NCBI GenBank assembly: GCA_032622095.1
Contig: CP136064.1
Span: forward strand, 171,252,310-171,316,309
Direction: 5' to 3'
Length of the DNA stretch: 64,000 nucleotides
Source: Siphonodentalium dalli
Taxonomy: Eukaryota > Mollusca > Scaphopoda > Gadilida > Siphonodentaliidae
The notes beneath the pieces were generated by a model that was not told the DNA's origin, did not search any database, and saw nothing but the letters and a program-made list of their open reading frames with translations. Each line of letters begins with the position of its first letter. Position 1 is the first letter of the stretch. The position numbers were made by a program, and so were the translations under genes. Below are positions 47,497 through 58,502 of this stretch, piece after piece.

Positions 47497-47739
47497 ACAT
47501 GACCCAGAACCCCACACTGCCCCCAACCAACAGCATTCCACCCTATCTCATTTCCTAACTCACAGGATCTCCCCCACCAGCAGATTAAGTCAATTGTATT
47601 AGCTACAGACCCAGAGAGAGAGTTAATATAAACATCAATTGTGATTTTTATCAGGCTGACAGGTGTGAACTTAATGCTTAGACAGCACTCATGCCAATGT
47701 GTGTTATTAAAATAAAAACAAATTATTGTTCTCTAACCT

Positions 47740-48168
47740 GAATTTAGTGTCTGGCATTTGCAGAATGAAGTTCCCAGAGGGTGAATTTAGTTATGCTATC
47801 CTGCACAGCAGTCTAGCATCACCAAATACACTAGCCAGGGTCCTCATTCTGCTTAACCTCATCTTCTGGGAAGTATATAGGCACTTAAATTGACACTTTT
47901 ACTTACTTTTTCCCTTCTGTTTATAGTTTCTATATCCCCTAATTTGTGAATATAAAATGCATAATTGAGGTGCCCAGTGGGTGCACATCACCAACTTTAA
48001 CTGGAGAACATCAATCTAATGCTATGTCTCCCATAGCAGTTGAGGCCTACACAGAATGAGGTCCCCAGAGGGTGAATTTGGTGATGCTAGCCCACATTGC
48101 AGGATTGTGTCATTAAATTTACCCTTTGGGGACCTCATTGTGCAAATGTCAGACACTATGTTCAGGCT
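47740..48168. mobile_element. Double-hairpin MITE, copy D
   Basis: Starts near CCTGAATTTAGTGTC and ends GTCAGACACTATGTTCAGGC. Foldbacks are at 47770-47855 and 48050-48145. Interior CCCCTAATTTGTGAATATAAAATGC matches copy B in short pieces. Confidence 0.6.
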
Positions 48169-48216
48169 TGGCTGTTCGAATATTTATATGTTCTTAACCA
48201 CCAGTATCCAATTGAA

Positions 48217-48480
48217 CTCATTATACCCTGATTTTGCAAAGAAAACTTGGGGGGTATATTGGATTGAATTTGTCAGTCTCTATGTCAGACTGTTTTCCCA
48301 TCCATCCATCTGTCATTATGTCTCTATCCGTCCATCAATTGTTTTCTTCTCCAGATACATATTAAAGACCAAATGGGTTTATATATTTAGGTGTGGATGT
48401 AAATCCTTGTTTTGATCACAGCTGTAGGAGTAACACAATACATTGGTATCACTGGGCAAAATGTTTGTGACATCATTAAT
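48217..48480 (+). repeat. Fragment of a TCCG-headed repeat
   Basis: GGGGGTATATTGGA, CCATCCATCCATCTGTC, CTATCCGTCCATCAATTG and TTTATATATTTAGGTGTGGATG follow the array-head order seen elsewhere, then the similarity fades. Confidence 0.4.
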
Positions 48481-48611
48481 TATCTTCATGTCAACAGGTC
48501 TCCCAGACTTTCTGGTAGCTGATAGTGGCTTTATGAATGGACTTTTATCCCATGTTTATCTCAGATACAAATTACCTGTTTGACAGATAAAGTTTATTTT
48601 TACTATTAATA

Positions 48612-48745
48612 TTAACCATTTCATGACCAGAGTTGTGCTGGTGAGAGCAATGAAGACACTGTGCTTCTGCATTCTCTCATATATGCTCCCATGGGAAGCC
48701 TCCCATATAAAAGAGAATGCACTGGCTTTCAAGGTCATGGTAATT
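48612..48745. mobile_element. Diverged piggyBac-like palindromic MITE
   Basis: CATTTCATGACCAGAG to CTTTCAAGGTCATGG, with the central palindrome CATTCTCTCATATATGC and CATATAAAAGAGAATGC. TTAA flanks are no longer clear. Confidence 0.55.
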
Positions 48746-48859
48746 TTGTTAAGGCAATAGGCATCCAAATAAATCATGTATGTCATATTCTTGCAGGGAT
48801 GTCGCCACTGTGTTGGGGGGGGGGGGGTGATTTACAGATTTGTTCAATGAAATGTAATT

Positions 48860-49440
48860 TTTGAGCTCACATCTTCTCTAGACTGAATGGGTTCATATTT
48901 GGTGTAGATATTCCCTAGGTGACTTACATTCATCATTCATATTTGTTTAAATGAGGTCACTCTATCAAATGGTTATGAAGGCAGGGCCATAACTCTTGCT
49001 CTCCATAGTACTTCTTAAAAACTACCTCTTCTGCTGTACCATCAGGTTGAACGGGTTCATATTTGGTATGAACAGTCCTTGGGTGACCCGGAGTTCAGAT
49101 TTTTTTTCAAATGGGGTTATTGGTTTTAAATGGGGTCAACTAGGGGTCAAGCAAAGGAAAGTTTTCCTCTTAATATGCTTCCTTCACACAGACCATCAGG
49201 TCTATTTTACTGATATTTAGTATGAAGGGTTCTTTGGTGTCTGGGATTCAAATTTATTCAGATGGGGTCACCAGATTAAATAGACTGGGACCAGGGACAT
49301 AACTGTATGTCTCTATAGTAATACTTAAAAATGTCTTCTCAAGAGAGGTTGGACTATTTAGCTTACATATAGTATGGAGGATCCTTTAGTGACTGAGATT
49401 CAGATTTGTTAACATGAGGTCAACCTGTTAAGAAATGACG
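48860..49440 (+). repeat. AGCTCACCTGAG-family repeat, diverged
   Basis: Units with GGGTTCATATTTGGTGTAG, AGGGCCATAACTCTTG and TTTGGTATGAACAGTCCTTG. The head is mostly lost (TTGAGCTCACATC at 48861). Confidence 0.6.
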
Positions 49441-49857
49441 GGGCTATGGGGACTTCACTTAAAACATCTACCTTGGAACTACCTGACTGATTAATCTGAC
49501 ATATATATGTTGTTTTCGGGTTCATGGATAATTGGGCTTCAAACATGTCTAAATAGTTTATAAAAAGGTGCTTGTGAGAATGGAAATTTCGAACAATTGA
49601 GAAAGTTTGAGACGTCAGTTGTGAAATTCCAACCTAAGACTTGGGAATCTGGAGCCCGGTCAGGAGGGGATATGTTGAGCTGGAGGGGTGATCTGTAGTG
49701 TTCCATTGGTAATTAAAAGGTAGATATTCGCTGATCTCTGTTTAGATCCGCTTCTTATAAAGTGATTATGAAAAGTTCTGACTGTTATGGTCTCAAGAGT
49801 CCCAGTCTTATCAGTCTTTGCAGTCTGGTGAGCGACCCCACAGTCTTTGACTGTCTT

Positions 49858-50062
49858 GTTTGAAGACATGATCCGGGTTTCTTGAAGACATATCCTGGAA
49901 CCTGTAGACATGATCCTGGTTTCTTGAAGACATGATCCTGGTTTCTTGAAGATATGATCCTGGTTTTTTGAAGACATGATCCGGGTTTCTTGAAGACATA
50001 TCCTGGAACCTGTAGACATGATCCTGGTTTCTTGAAGACATGATCCGTGTTTCTTGAGGACA
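49858..50062. repeat. 22-bp minisatellite, array 2
   Basis: About nine units of ATGATCCTGGTTTCTTGAAG plus AC with the AACCTGTAGAC variant. A 85-base block (GGGTTTCTTGAAGACATATC onward) is repeated within it. Confidence 0.85.
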
Positions 50063-50262
50063 TGATCAAGAGAAATCTTGAGTTGTATGTTAACACATGC
50101 AATTCAGATAACATGGGGGGTAATATTTTCCTAAGTATGTCCCACAAACATTGTGGTAAGCTGTTATCAATTACACACGAGTCTCAAGGTTGTAGGTTCT
50201 TCACATGTTATGGCGACACTATCGAAATTTGGGAAAACAACAACATAAACAGCCAGCTGGCT

Positions 50263-50816
50263 TCTTGTGTGCGCCCGGGTTTCTTGAAGACATGATCCTG
50301 GTTTCTTGTGTGAGCCCGGGTTTCCTGAAGACATGATCCTGGTTTCTTGAAGACATGATCCTGGTTTATTGTGTGTGCCCGGGTTTCTTGAAGACATGAT
50401 CCTGGTTTCTTGAAGACATGATCCAGGAACATGTAGACATGATCCTGGTTTCTTGAAGACATGATCCTGGTTTCTTGAAGACATGATATCGGAACCTGTA
50501 GACATGATCCTGGTTTCTTGAAGACATGATCTGGTTTCTTGTGTGCGCCTGGGTTTCTTGAAGACATGATCCTGGTTTTCTTGAAGACATGATCCTGGTT
50601 TCTTGAAGACATGATCCTGGTTTCTTGAAGACATGATCCTGGTTTCTTGTGTGTGCCCGGGTTTCTTGAAGACATGATCCTGGTTTCTTGAAGACATTAT
50701 CCTGGAACCTGTAGACATGATCCGGGTTTTGGGTTTCTTGAAGACATGATCCTGGTTTCTTGAAGACATGATCCTGGTTTCTTGAAGATATGATCCTGGT
50801 TTTTTGAAGACATTCA
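50263..50816. repeat. 22-bp minisatellite, array 3
   Basis: Same unit and variants as array 1. The stretch from about 50262 to 50390 matches 46022-46150 variant by variant (GTGTGCGCC, GTGTGAGCCC, CCTGAAGAC, TTTATTGTGT), so a block of array was copied between the two places. Again stop-free on the - strand. Confidence 0.85.
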
Positions 50817-51174
50817 CTTAAAGACATATTATGGACTTGTCCGATGCGTGAAACTGATAAACTAGTACTCAGGCGCTATGCCAACTGGGGGCATGTAGCA
50901 TTCTACTAACATTGCCCAAAATCTCAAAGAAATCGACCGTACAACTCCAAAGAAAACACCGTCTTTAACTACGCTCAATTGTAAATATTTACATCTCAAT
51001 TCGGGACGCAACAAGCGGCGATAAACTAATGCAAATGATTTCGTCATCGATACTCATTGCATTTAATAAATATATAAGACTGACCGTGTGTATTGTAAAT
51101 TTGGGTTAATATTCATAAAAATAACTACTTTGAGCAAGATTATTCTCCATTTCTATATGATCACCCAAATGGAG

Positions 51175-51431
51175 TGTTTCACATCACTTTAAAGCAGCGG
51201 TGCATGTTTCCAGTGTGTCCATTGACTCCAATTAGTGACAACCTTGATGCAAAGGTTTTGTCACAAAAGACACAATTATATTTCGCTCGGTGGGCGTGTG
51301 CATATCTCTTTCAACATATGTCATACATGTAGCTGTTTGGGTTTCCTCTTGTGTGTGAACAGCCTTTTGATGATGCCACAAACTCGTTCTTTGCACGGTT
51401 AGGAATGTGCACTCACTGCATGTAAGGGACT
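51175..51431 (-). pseudogene. Decayed C2H2 zinc-finger exon remnant (antisense)
   Basis: On the - strand a finger reads CSECTFLTVQRTSLWHHQKAV then H, with correct C-x2-C-x12-H-x4-H spacing. About 40 codons on, in another frame, a second finger begins AKYNCVFCDKTFASRLSL but loses its histidines. At least one frameshift and a stop separate the two, so it is not functional as it stands. A phase-0 acceptor (AAACAGTAG|TCC) precedes the first finger. It lies just downstream, on the same strand, of the inverted BEN-exon copy, so it may be the tail of an old alternative BTB-locus exon that was inverted. Confidence 0.6.
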
Positions 51432-51481
51432 ACTGTTTGTTCTTATTTTATTGCAATTTCACACTAGGTTTCGTCTATTCA

Positions 51482-51703
51482 TCAGAGGATGACACTCTCT
51501 GGAGACTGGTGGAGACCTGTATAGGACGACCTGACAATGGGTATTTTCGCATTGATCAGGTCCGTGTATGTAGATTCATCTTCTGGGCTCGATCTACATG
51601 TATCAGTTTCCTCTTTTGGTTCGTTTCGATCTCTGTATACTGCTTCACCAAACAAATCAAACAACTCATGGACAGAGCACTCAACAGGTGTCAATTCATT
51701 GTC
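51482..51703 (-). CDS. Inverted paralogue of the start of the BEN exon
   Basis: On the - strand, after TCTCATTTAAG, a phase-0 frame opens DNELTPVECSVHELF and then EAVYRDRNEPKEETD, matching EELTPAERSVHELFGDAV and EETD in the BEN exon at 52122. After about 33 residues the two diverge and this copy stops at 51482 (74 codons in all). The acceptor has changed from CAG to AAG. The intron sequence before it is also shared, in inverse orientation, with the BEN exon's intron. It may be a usable antisense exon or a relic; no expression evidence is visible. Confidence 0.55.
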   Translation of the reverse strand, partial: DNELTPVECSVHELFDLFGEAVYRDRNEPKEETDTCRSSPEDESTYTDLINAKIPIVRSSYTGLHQSPESVIL

Positions 51704-52220
51704 CTTAAATGAGAATATAAATATATAATCATAAGTCCGCGACTCAGAATTCTTATCTCGAGAATACCTGGTATCTAATCAAGATTAGTCGGCAGCCTTG
51801 AATAAGTTGTATGTTTAATGTTAAAAATTATGAAATTGGACCATGCACTGGAACTGCTTGGGCAATGACTGTGTTGGGCTTAGTTTTAGGCCTCATGAGT
51901 TTTTGTACAGAACTTGGTGTGCATCAAACTCTGAGTAAGTAACAAGTGCACCGCCAGACCATGGCTTACTACTTATCTAATAATGTTCCATCGAATCGCA
52001 TAAAAATCTATGGAACAACTTATTCAAGGCTGCCGACTAATCTTGATTAGATACCAGGTCTTCTTAAGATAAGAATTCAGAGTCGCGGACTTATTATTAT
52101 ATATTTCTATTCTCATTTCAGGGCGAAGAATTGACACCTGCTGAGCGCTCTGTCCATGAGTTGTTTGGTGATGCAGTAGACAGACATCGAATGGAACAAA
52201 AAGAGGAAACTGATAATGAT
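51615..52220. repeat. Inverted repeat around the BEN exon acceptor
   Basis: Left arm 51615-51812 and right arm about 52016-52220 are complementary with modest differences: for example TAAGTCCGCGACTCAGAATT at 51732 and the complement AATTCAGAGTCGCGGACTTA at 52074; GGCTGCCGACTAATCTTGAT at 52029 pairs with the left arm near 51778. The loop is about 200 bases. The right arm includes the pyrimidine tract, AG acceptor and first 100 bases of the BEN exon. Confidence 0.78.
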
Positions 52221-52919
52221 CATTCAACACCAGTTACAGTAGAACACAGTTCATATATCAGTTCTGTACCTATGGTTTACCAGACTACCGGCAGTAACAG
52301 TATGCCAAACCAAGAGGTTCTCATGACAAAAATGAATGCCATTCATGTCGGAATTCAGAAGTTGATTAATTTGTCTGAAACAACACTGAAAAGGGTTGAA
52401 AAAATTGAACTTTCTGTGTTTCAAAATAAAAAAAGTACAGAATTGCCTAATTTGCCCAACCATGTTATTAAAGTACCCACTCCTACAGTTGAAACCACCA
52501 ATTGTCCTGCAATGTCACAGTCAATTGATCAGGACACGCCAAACGATGAATGTGTTACAACAATAAGAATCCAACCGCATATGACCATCGTTCTATCAGA
52601 TGGTTCTATGCCTTTGGGTTCATTTGATCCAAACCATCCCGTTAAAATGAATGCAGTACAGTATAACAAATTGTTCTTAGCAACTCCTACCCCAAAGCAC
52701 ATGCTCCACAAACTCGTGGCTGAAATATTTTCTGAATCTGAGTTGTCATCGTCCAATTGCAGAGGGACCCTCGGAAAAATTGCTCTAGATTCAATTAAGT
52801 TATCTTCAATCCTGATCCACATGAGAGGCCAATACCCCACATTTGCTGCAATGACAGATTTTCAAATGTATTCCATCATCAATAGCAAATTACTCCATAC
52901 TAAAATTGCCACAAATTAG
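52122..52919 (+). CDS. BEN-domain terminal exon of the BTB locus
   Basis: The acceptor CTATTCTCATTTCAG precedes 265 codons ending TAG at 52917. The N-terminal part is acidic and polar; residues about 65-105 could form a helix or coiled coil (NAIHVGIQKLINLSETTLKR). The C-terminal 90 residues match a BEN domain: YNKLFLATPTPKHMLHKLV, AEIFSESELSSSNCRG, LGKIALDSIKLSSILIHM and the final helix around MYSIINSKLL. BEN domains bind DNA and partners in chromatin regulators, and BTB plus BEN is the layout of NACC1/NACC2. The exon opens in phase 0, in frame with 23609-23837. A polyadenylation signal AATAAA is at 53299. An inverted copy of its start lies 400 bases upstream. Confidence 0.82.
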   Translation, partial: GEELTPAERSVHELFGDAVDRHRMEQKEETDNDHSTPVTVEHSSYISSVPMVYQTTGSNSMPNQEVLMTKMNAIHVGIQKLINLSETTLKRVEKIELSVFQNKKSTELPNLPNHVIKVPTPTVETTNCPAMSQSIDQDTPNDECVTTIRIQPHMTIVLSDGSMPLGSFDPNHPVKMNAVQYNKLFLATPTPKHMLHKLVAEIFSESELSSSNCRGTLGKIALDSIKLSSILIHMRGQYPTFAAMTDFQMYSIINSKLLHTKIATN

Positions 52920-53134
52920 TGATACTACCTGTGAACTCCAAAATTTACCCCACCCTATTAATATGTAAGCCTATAGGTTTCAGATACTGTACCACAATTA
53001 AAGTGACATAGCCGACTTTTATTAAAATTTCTACATGACCGCTTCATTATAAAAAAACATCACAAGACGGGCGAAATGAATATAGAACTTGTCACTTGTG
53101 TAGATGCAAACGAGGTCCTATATAAGATCTACAC

Positions 53135-53236
53135 TTCAAATAAGGTTTTAATCTAATTTATTAATTGGTCTAATTACTATAATTGCTATTAAATATTAGT
53201 TAGACCAATTTATAAATTCGATTAAAACCTTATTTT
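53135..53236. repeat. Palindrome in the BEN exon 3' region
   Basis: AATAAGGTTTTAATC, AATTTATTAATTGGTCTAA on one side and TTAGACCAATTTATAAATT, GATTAAAACCTTATT on the other, about 40-bp arms. A neighbouring phrase CACAATTAAAGTGACATAGCC (52994) recurs at 54188. Confidence 0.65.
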
Positions 53237-53298
53237 CAAAACTTTACGTCCAGTAGCTGTGCTCAAATGTGTTCTTACAGGTTCTGTCTCAAATTCTC

Positions 53299-53304
53299 AA
53301 TAAA
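53299..53304 (+). terminator. Candidate polyadenylation signal for the BEN isoform
   Basis: AATAAA, 380 bases after the stop codon, in CTCAATAAAACTTGG. A palindrome at 53135-53236 lies between. Confidence 0.45.
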
Positions 53305-54350
53305 ACTTGGAAAAATTATGATTGATATATTACTGACTCGGTGTAATAGCCACTAATACCAGTCACACCATGACACATGGACTCGATCCACTCCATGTTT
53401 CAGTTTGCTTCCCCATTCAATTGACGATAATTCAATGAAAATTATGAAAATCACCAAGACAGGCACTAACTAGTAACAACACATACACATTCAAATGTAC
53501 ATTAAATATTAATGATTGAATGAAAATGTAAAACATGTTTTCCTGGTCATAACTTACTAATTATTGATGATATTCGGTTCACATCTTCTCCCATCAGTTG
53601 AAAAGAACACATGTTGAAAATGACATCAGCGCGGGCGATACTCGTTAGTTTGATTGGTCAACGTAAACTGACGTCATTGAGGCACGCTGCGGGTGACACC
53701 GTTATGCGATACATAATTATATAGACAAAATTAATGCGTTGATGGCATTTGCATTTCAAAATCTGTCTATTGCACTATATGGTGGAGCCCTACTTTATAA
53801 TGCTTGGTCTGCACATTAATTTGAAAGTTTAGTACATCTATACACAGAAACAGTCTAATATATTTTGTTTAATGTCTGGTGTGTGACATGTTCGTTGCTA
53901 ACCAATGTACACTAAACGATTCCGTCCATAGATACTTTATTTTCAGGATTATACCTATATACATATGTGCTTGTGGCATGTGACATGACCAGGTTGAGAT
54001 ACTGTACTCTCAGGTGCCTACTAATAGTGTCAGCACGCTTATTAATTTTGGAGAAAATTCCCAATGATCACTATTATTTGGCATTGCGACATTGAGTGAA
54101 ATTGCCATCACTATTATTATCAACATAAATCATCATCCATCATCATTTATTAGGCCGTCACAATTATTGGGCACATGAGAGTACCACAATTAAAGCGACA
54201 TAGCCGATTTGTATTCGAATTCTACACACCCGCTTCATTATAAAACAAATAGAAATCATCTGACGGGTGAAATGCGTAGACCTTACAAGTATGAATATGT
54301 ATATATGAGGTCCTTTTTAATTTAGAACCGTAGCTAATATAGCTAAATGT
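53305..54350. other. Gene-free flank after the BEN exon
   Basis: No coding exon recognised. The block from 54183 to 54290 (CACAATTAAAGCGACATAGC, CCCGCTTCATTATAAAAC, GACGGGTGAAATGCG) is a second copy of 52994-53090. Confidence 0.5.
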
Positions 54351-54354
54351 ACCA

Positions 54355-55420
54355 TTTTAGGGTCATTCGGAAAAAAAACATGGCCACCAGTGGCCATCTT
54401 GGATTTCAAAATTCAATCCATTAGCAAGGGCTACAGGTCCTACTGTTCGTCTGATCATAATGAAATTTGTCACGGATGTTAATATTGACATGTAGATGGG
54501 AACGAGTCATTTTGGGGTCATTTGGCCAAAAACAAGGCCACCAGCAGCCATCTTGGATTTTACTCTTTGCATGACTAAATTGTTTGGCACGGGCTACAGG
54601 TCCTACCTTGGTTGGATCATAATGAAATTTGTCATGGATGTTAACAATGACATATAGATTGGAACGAGTCATTTTGGGGTCATTCGGCCATAAAAACATG
54701 GCCGCGGGCAGCCATCTTGGAGTTTACTCTTTGCATGACTAATTCTTTTGGCAAGGGCTACAAGTCGTACCTTTTGTAGGATCATTATGAAATTTGTCAT
54801 GGGCGTTGATATTGACATATAGATGGGAACGAGTCATTTTGGGGTCATTCGACAGAAAAGCATGGCTGCCAGTGGCCATCTTGGATTTCATAATTCAATC
54901 CATTAGCACAGACTACAGGCCGGAGTGTTTGTCTAATCATCATGAAATTTGTCGTGGAAGTTAATATTGACATGTAGATGGGAACGAGTCATTTTGAGGT
55001 CATTCGGACATAAAACATTGCCGCCAGTAGCCATCTTGGATTTTACTCTTTGTATGACTAAATCCTTTGATACAGGCTACAGGTCGTATCTTTGGTTGGA
55101 TCATCATGAAATGGATGTTAACATTGACATGTAAATGGGAACAAGTCATTTTGGGCTCTTTCGGCAAAAAAACATGGCTGCCAGCGGCCACCTTGGATTT
55201 CAAAATTCAATCCATTAGCATCGGCTACAGGCAGTACTGTTTGTATGATCATCATGAAATTTGTCATTTATGTTGATATTGATATACAGTCCACTTCCCT
55301 CATCTGATCATCACCAAACTTCATATTAATCTTGATATTGATCTACTAGATGGAAGCTATCAAATGTTTTTGAATTTCATTGGAAAACATAGCCATCAGC
55401 AACCATCTTGGATTTTACTT
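54355..55420. repeat. 161-bp tandem array, second locus
   Basis: About six diverged units of the family at 1700-4010 (TGAAATTTGTCATGGATGTT, ACATGTAGATGGGAACGAG, GCCATCTTGGATTT). No hairpin head is visible here and the units are more degraded. Confidence 0.7.
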
Positions 55421-55565
55421 TATATATACATGTTGATAATCAACATGCAGTATTAGTACTAATATGATCATGTACGTAAACGTAATTTGCGCCGGCTTGT
55501 TACTGTTCATGGGATTATCAGATGAATTTTTATCTGTATAGAAGAAGGATTTGATGATAAACCCT

Positions 55566-56348
55566 AAGGGTGGATACACACATGCATGTAATCTCTGTAA
55601 TTATCGTGTATTTGGCGTTTTACATCGATCATACAGACGATGTAATATGTGTCCACTTACAACCCAATCATTGCCTACGTGTTGAACGCACTGAGTTCTA
55701 GTTCCAATTAAGACAGAATGTAGATAAGCTGTTATCTTGGACCGAGTCGCCAGGCCACTTAAAATAATTGTTCATGGGATAACCCATATGGTAGACTTTC
55801 TATTTAAATAATTACTAGTCCTCTCTTATTTTAATATAGCAGTGGTGGATTAGGATTTCCCCGACGCATGCAGGGGCTATATATGACCCCGAAAGCTACC
55901 AGGTGGGGTGGCTAACTGAGCTATTTAAGTAAAACATATCATATTGTACCTTCTTGCCCAGATTGTTCCGACCGATACATTCAACTAAAGTCCCTTAGCC
56001 ATGTGAAGCTTTCGAGACCCCACCCAAACAGGCATCATGGTTGAAAATGTTCTACATCAAGCCTGTGTATGCCAGACGTATGGCTTCTGGTGTTCGTGCA
56101 TTAATAAAATGCCAGATATCACACAGACTTGACTAATTTCTGCATCCGTAAGAGAAGACATGTTTTGGACTGGCCTTAAATGTACTGATAGAAGACAATT
56201 TGACTTCGCTTAGCACTACTCACTTGTCTGACCTGTTAAAAATGAACCGCTCACGCGCAGGTGATTAATGTTGTCAATTATTGGTGTGGCCATGTAAAAT
56301 ACATGTATTTTACATACAGAAATTACATGCATGTGTGTATCCACCCTT
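55566..56348. mobile_element. TIR element, about 783 bp, unclassified
   Basis: Left AAGGGTGGATACACACATGC followed by ATGTAAT, right ATTACATGCATGTGTGTATC followed by CACCCTT: a near-perfect 27-bp terminal inverted repeat. Flanking TA is possible. No coding frame. Confidence 0.65.
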
Positions 56349-58502
56349 ATAATGGGACACAAGAAAATGATATATACAATGTATGTAAATAATCACATAT
56401 AACGTAAATGTGGATATTTAGCCTGCCATCAGTGCCATGTAATACGAGTCTCAGCTGTCTGGCCATCGACGCAGTCCTGTCTGGAATTTTGCGCGCCGGT
56501 GTAGGTAGTGACGTCATGATGTACGTCTTGATGTCATGACGCCTTTACTGGTTTCCCCAAGAAGCAATCTTAAAATGACTCTACGATCTTTCAATCGGAA
56601 CTTAAAGTTTCCGTTTGTCGGCCTTGAACTTTGAGAATATTTCATCGATCTTTTAGGCGGAAATACCGTTTGAAAATTGAAGATAATATGTAAATGGCCA
56701 GCAAGGTCGCTAGATTCCTCTTTGGGGGTAAATATTTTTAATAATTTTATGAAATATGTAAACAAAACTTTTTCATGCAATTTAACTTTTTTGTTAACCA
56801 GAGCTTTTGTTCAATTTACATTCACTTTTTGAAAATATATTTGGCTTTAGGAGCATGATGTTCCTACATATGATGAACAAAAGCTAACAGTTGCTAGATC
56901 AAAGTTTTTTATTTTTGCCCTGGAGCATTTTGCCCAATTACACATTTTGAGGTGAAATTAATCAATACAAAATGGCGGCCGTCGCCAACAATCATTTTTG
57001 GACTCCGCTGACCTTTGAATTATGAATAAATTATTCTACTTTAGGTAATTTAATCTATTTTTAGAGTGGGCTGAAAAAGTCGATTGGTATATATCTCATA
57101 TTCGCATACGTATACCCTAGGTCGCTTCGCTTCCTCGGCTTCGCCGCGGGAGAGCGGGCGCTATTACTTAGACCATTCAACTTTCTGCATTCCTAATCGC
57201 TCCATTGACTGTAACACATGAAATTATTACCTTTTCAAGTTGAGCTACAGTAGGGTCTGCAGGTTACTATGTTTTCATCTTTTCGGTGAACAAAGATAAG
57301 TACCAGTTTATTACGCGAAATTCGTCAACAACTATAAATTTCTAGTTCATGGAAGTAAATGTACATTATAATGGACGATTTCGTCTGATAGTTGATATAA
57401 CTGCTTAGTGAACGAAAATTGCTATCTATAAGTCGTTTCATTGTTTTTGCGACTCTCATGTCTGTTTATTTGCGCACACTAAATGTCTCTTGTTGAATAG
57501 ACTGGTCCCTGGTCGAAAGCTGCAAAAATCTGAAAACGAAGTAACCTGACCCCTCCAGCGAAAGTATCAGAGAGAATTTATGCTATTTGAGGTGTTAATT
57601 ATATATAGTTATCACTTTACCCGAGCATGGTGGATTCTAATTTCTAGAAACGATTTCCACAAAAAAACAATGTAGCACTTATATAATTCACTATATAAGA
57701 AGTACATTGCATCGAAATTGATAAGAGGACGAAACAGAGAATGGTTGGTGTCCAGTTGACCTAATGCTTATCAAGTCAAATTTGAGAGCAAACACTAGTT
57801 AAAGATGGTGTATCTCTTACCTGATTTTTTTGGTACAGATTCTGGGTATAAAATAATAATTAGGCATACGAGTCAATAAACCAGTCAATTGGAGCTCCGT
57901 GAAATAAATAGATAGAACGGCACAAGTGTGTGAACTGGTTAACGTTATTGCACGAGTTTGTTGTGACTTGATGGTAAAACGAGAACCGGAGGTTCGAATT
58001 TTACCTCGCGGCACGACAAACGAGTTGAATAACGTTAACATGTTCACACAACTGTGTTGTGGCATGTGAAGATTGCAGCTTGTAACATACTAACATTTAG
58101 GTCGACATTGTTGTATTTAATTGAACAAACATGTGCTTAATGTAGACTATACCCCATAATTTAGCGAAGAAATTTTCTGTTAAAGTTGACGTCGCCAGTG
58201 ACGTTGTTGACGTAATAGGTTTGTATTGTTCAAGATCAATACACATTTTTTTATTGAACTTTTCAATTCTGTATTTTGCTGTATTTCCCACAAATAAGCC
58301 ATTGGGTGTGCAATAATATTTTCTATGAATCAGTATACAGCGTAATGCTTATGTGGCTAGTTTTAGAACATTAATACATTTTGATTTAACATTTATCTTT
58401 TAAAACACTGTCATGTGAAATCTTTGTAACATCAGATGTTTTTCCTGTGTTTGTGTGGGAACAGCCGTGCTGAGCTGGATGTCATGGAAACGAGTTTCCT
58501 AT
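56349..58502. other. Gene-free stretch
   Basis: No exon supported. The end of an AGCTCAAC-family repeat (AAGTTGAGCTACAGTA) lies at 57237-57252. A GC-rich patch (TCGCTTCGCTTCCTCGGC) at 57121-57160 stands out. The block at 57470-57580 (AGACTGGTCCCTGGTCGAAA, GCTGCAAAAATCTGAAAA) recurs at 61630-61740. Confidence 0.45.

Noticed and set aside
50167..50827. Open frames of 153-216 codons on the - strand
   Set aside because: Same minisatellite artefact as at 45.8 kb.
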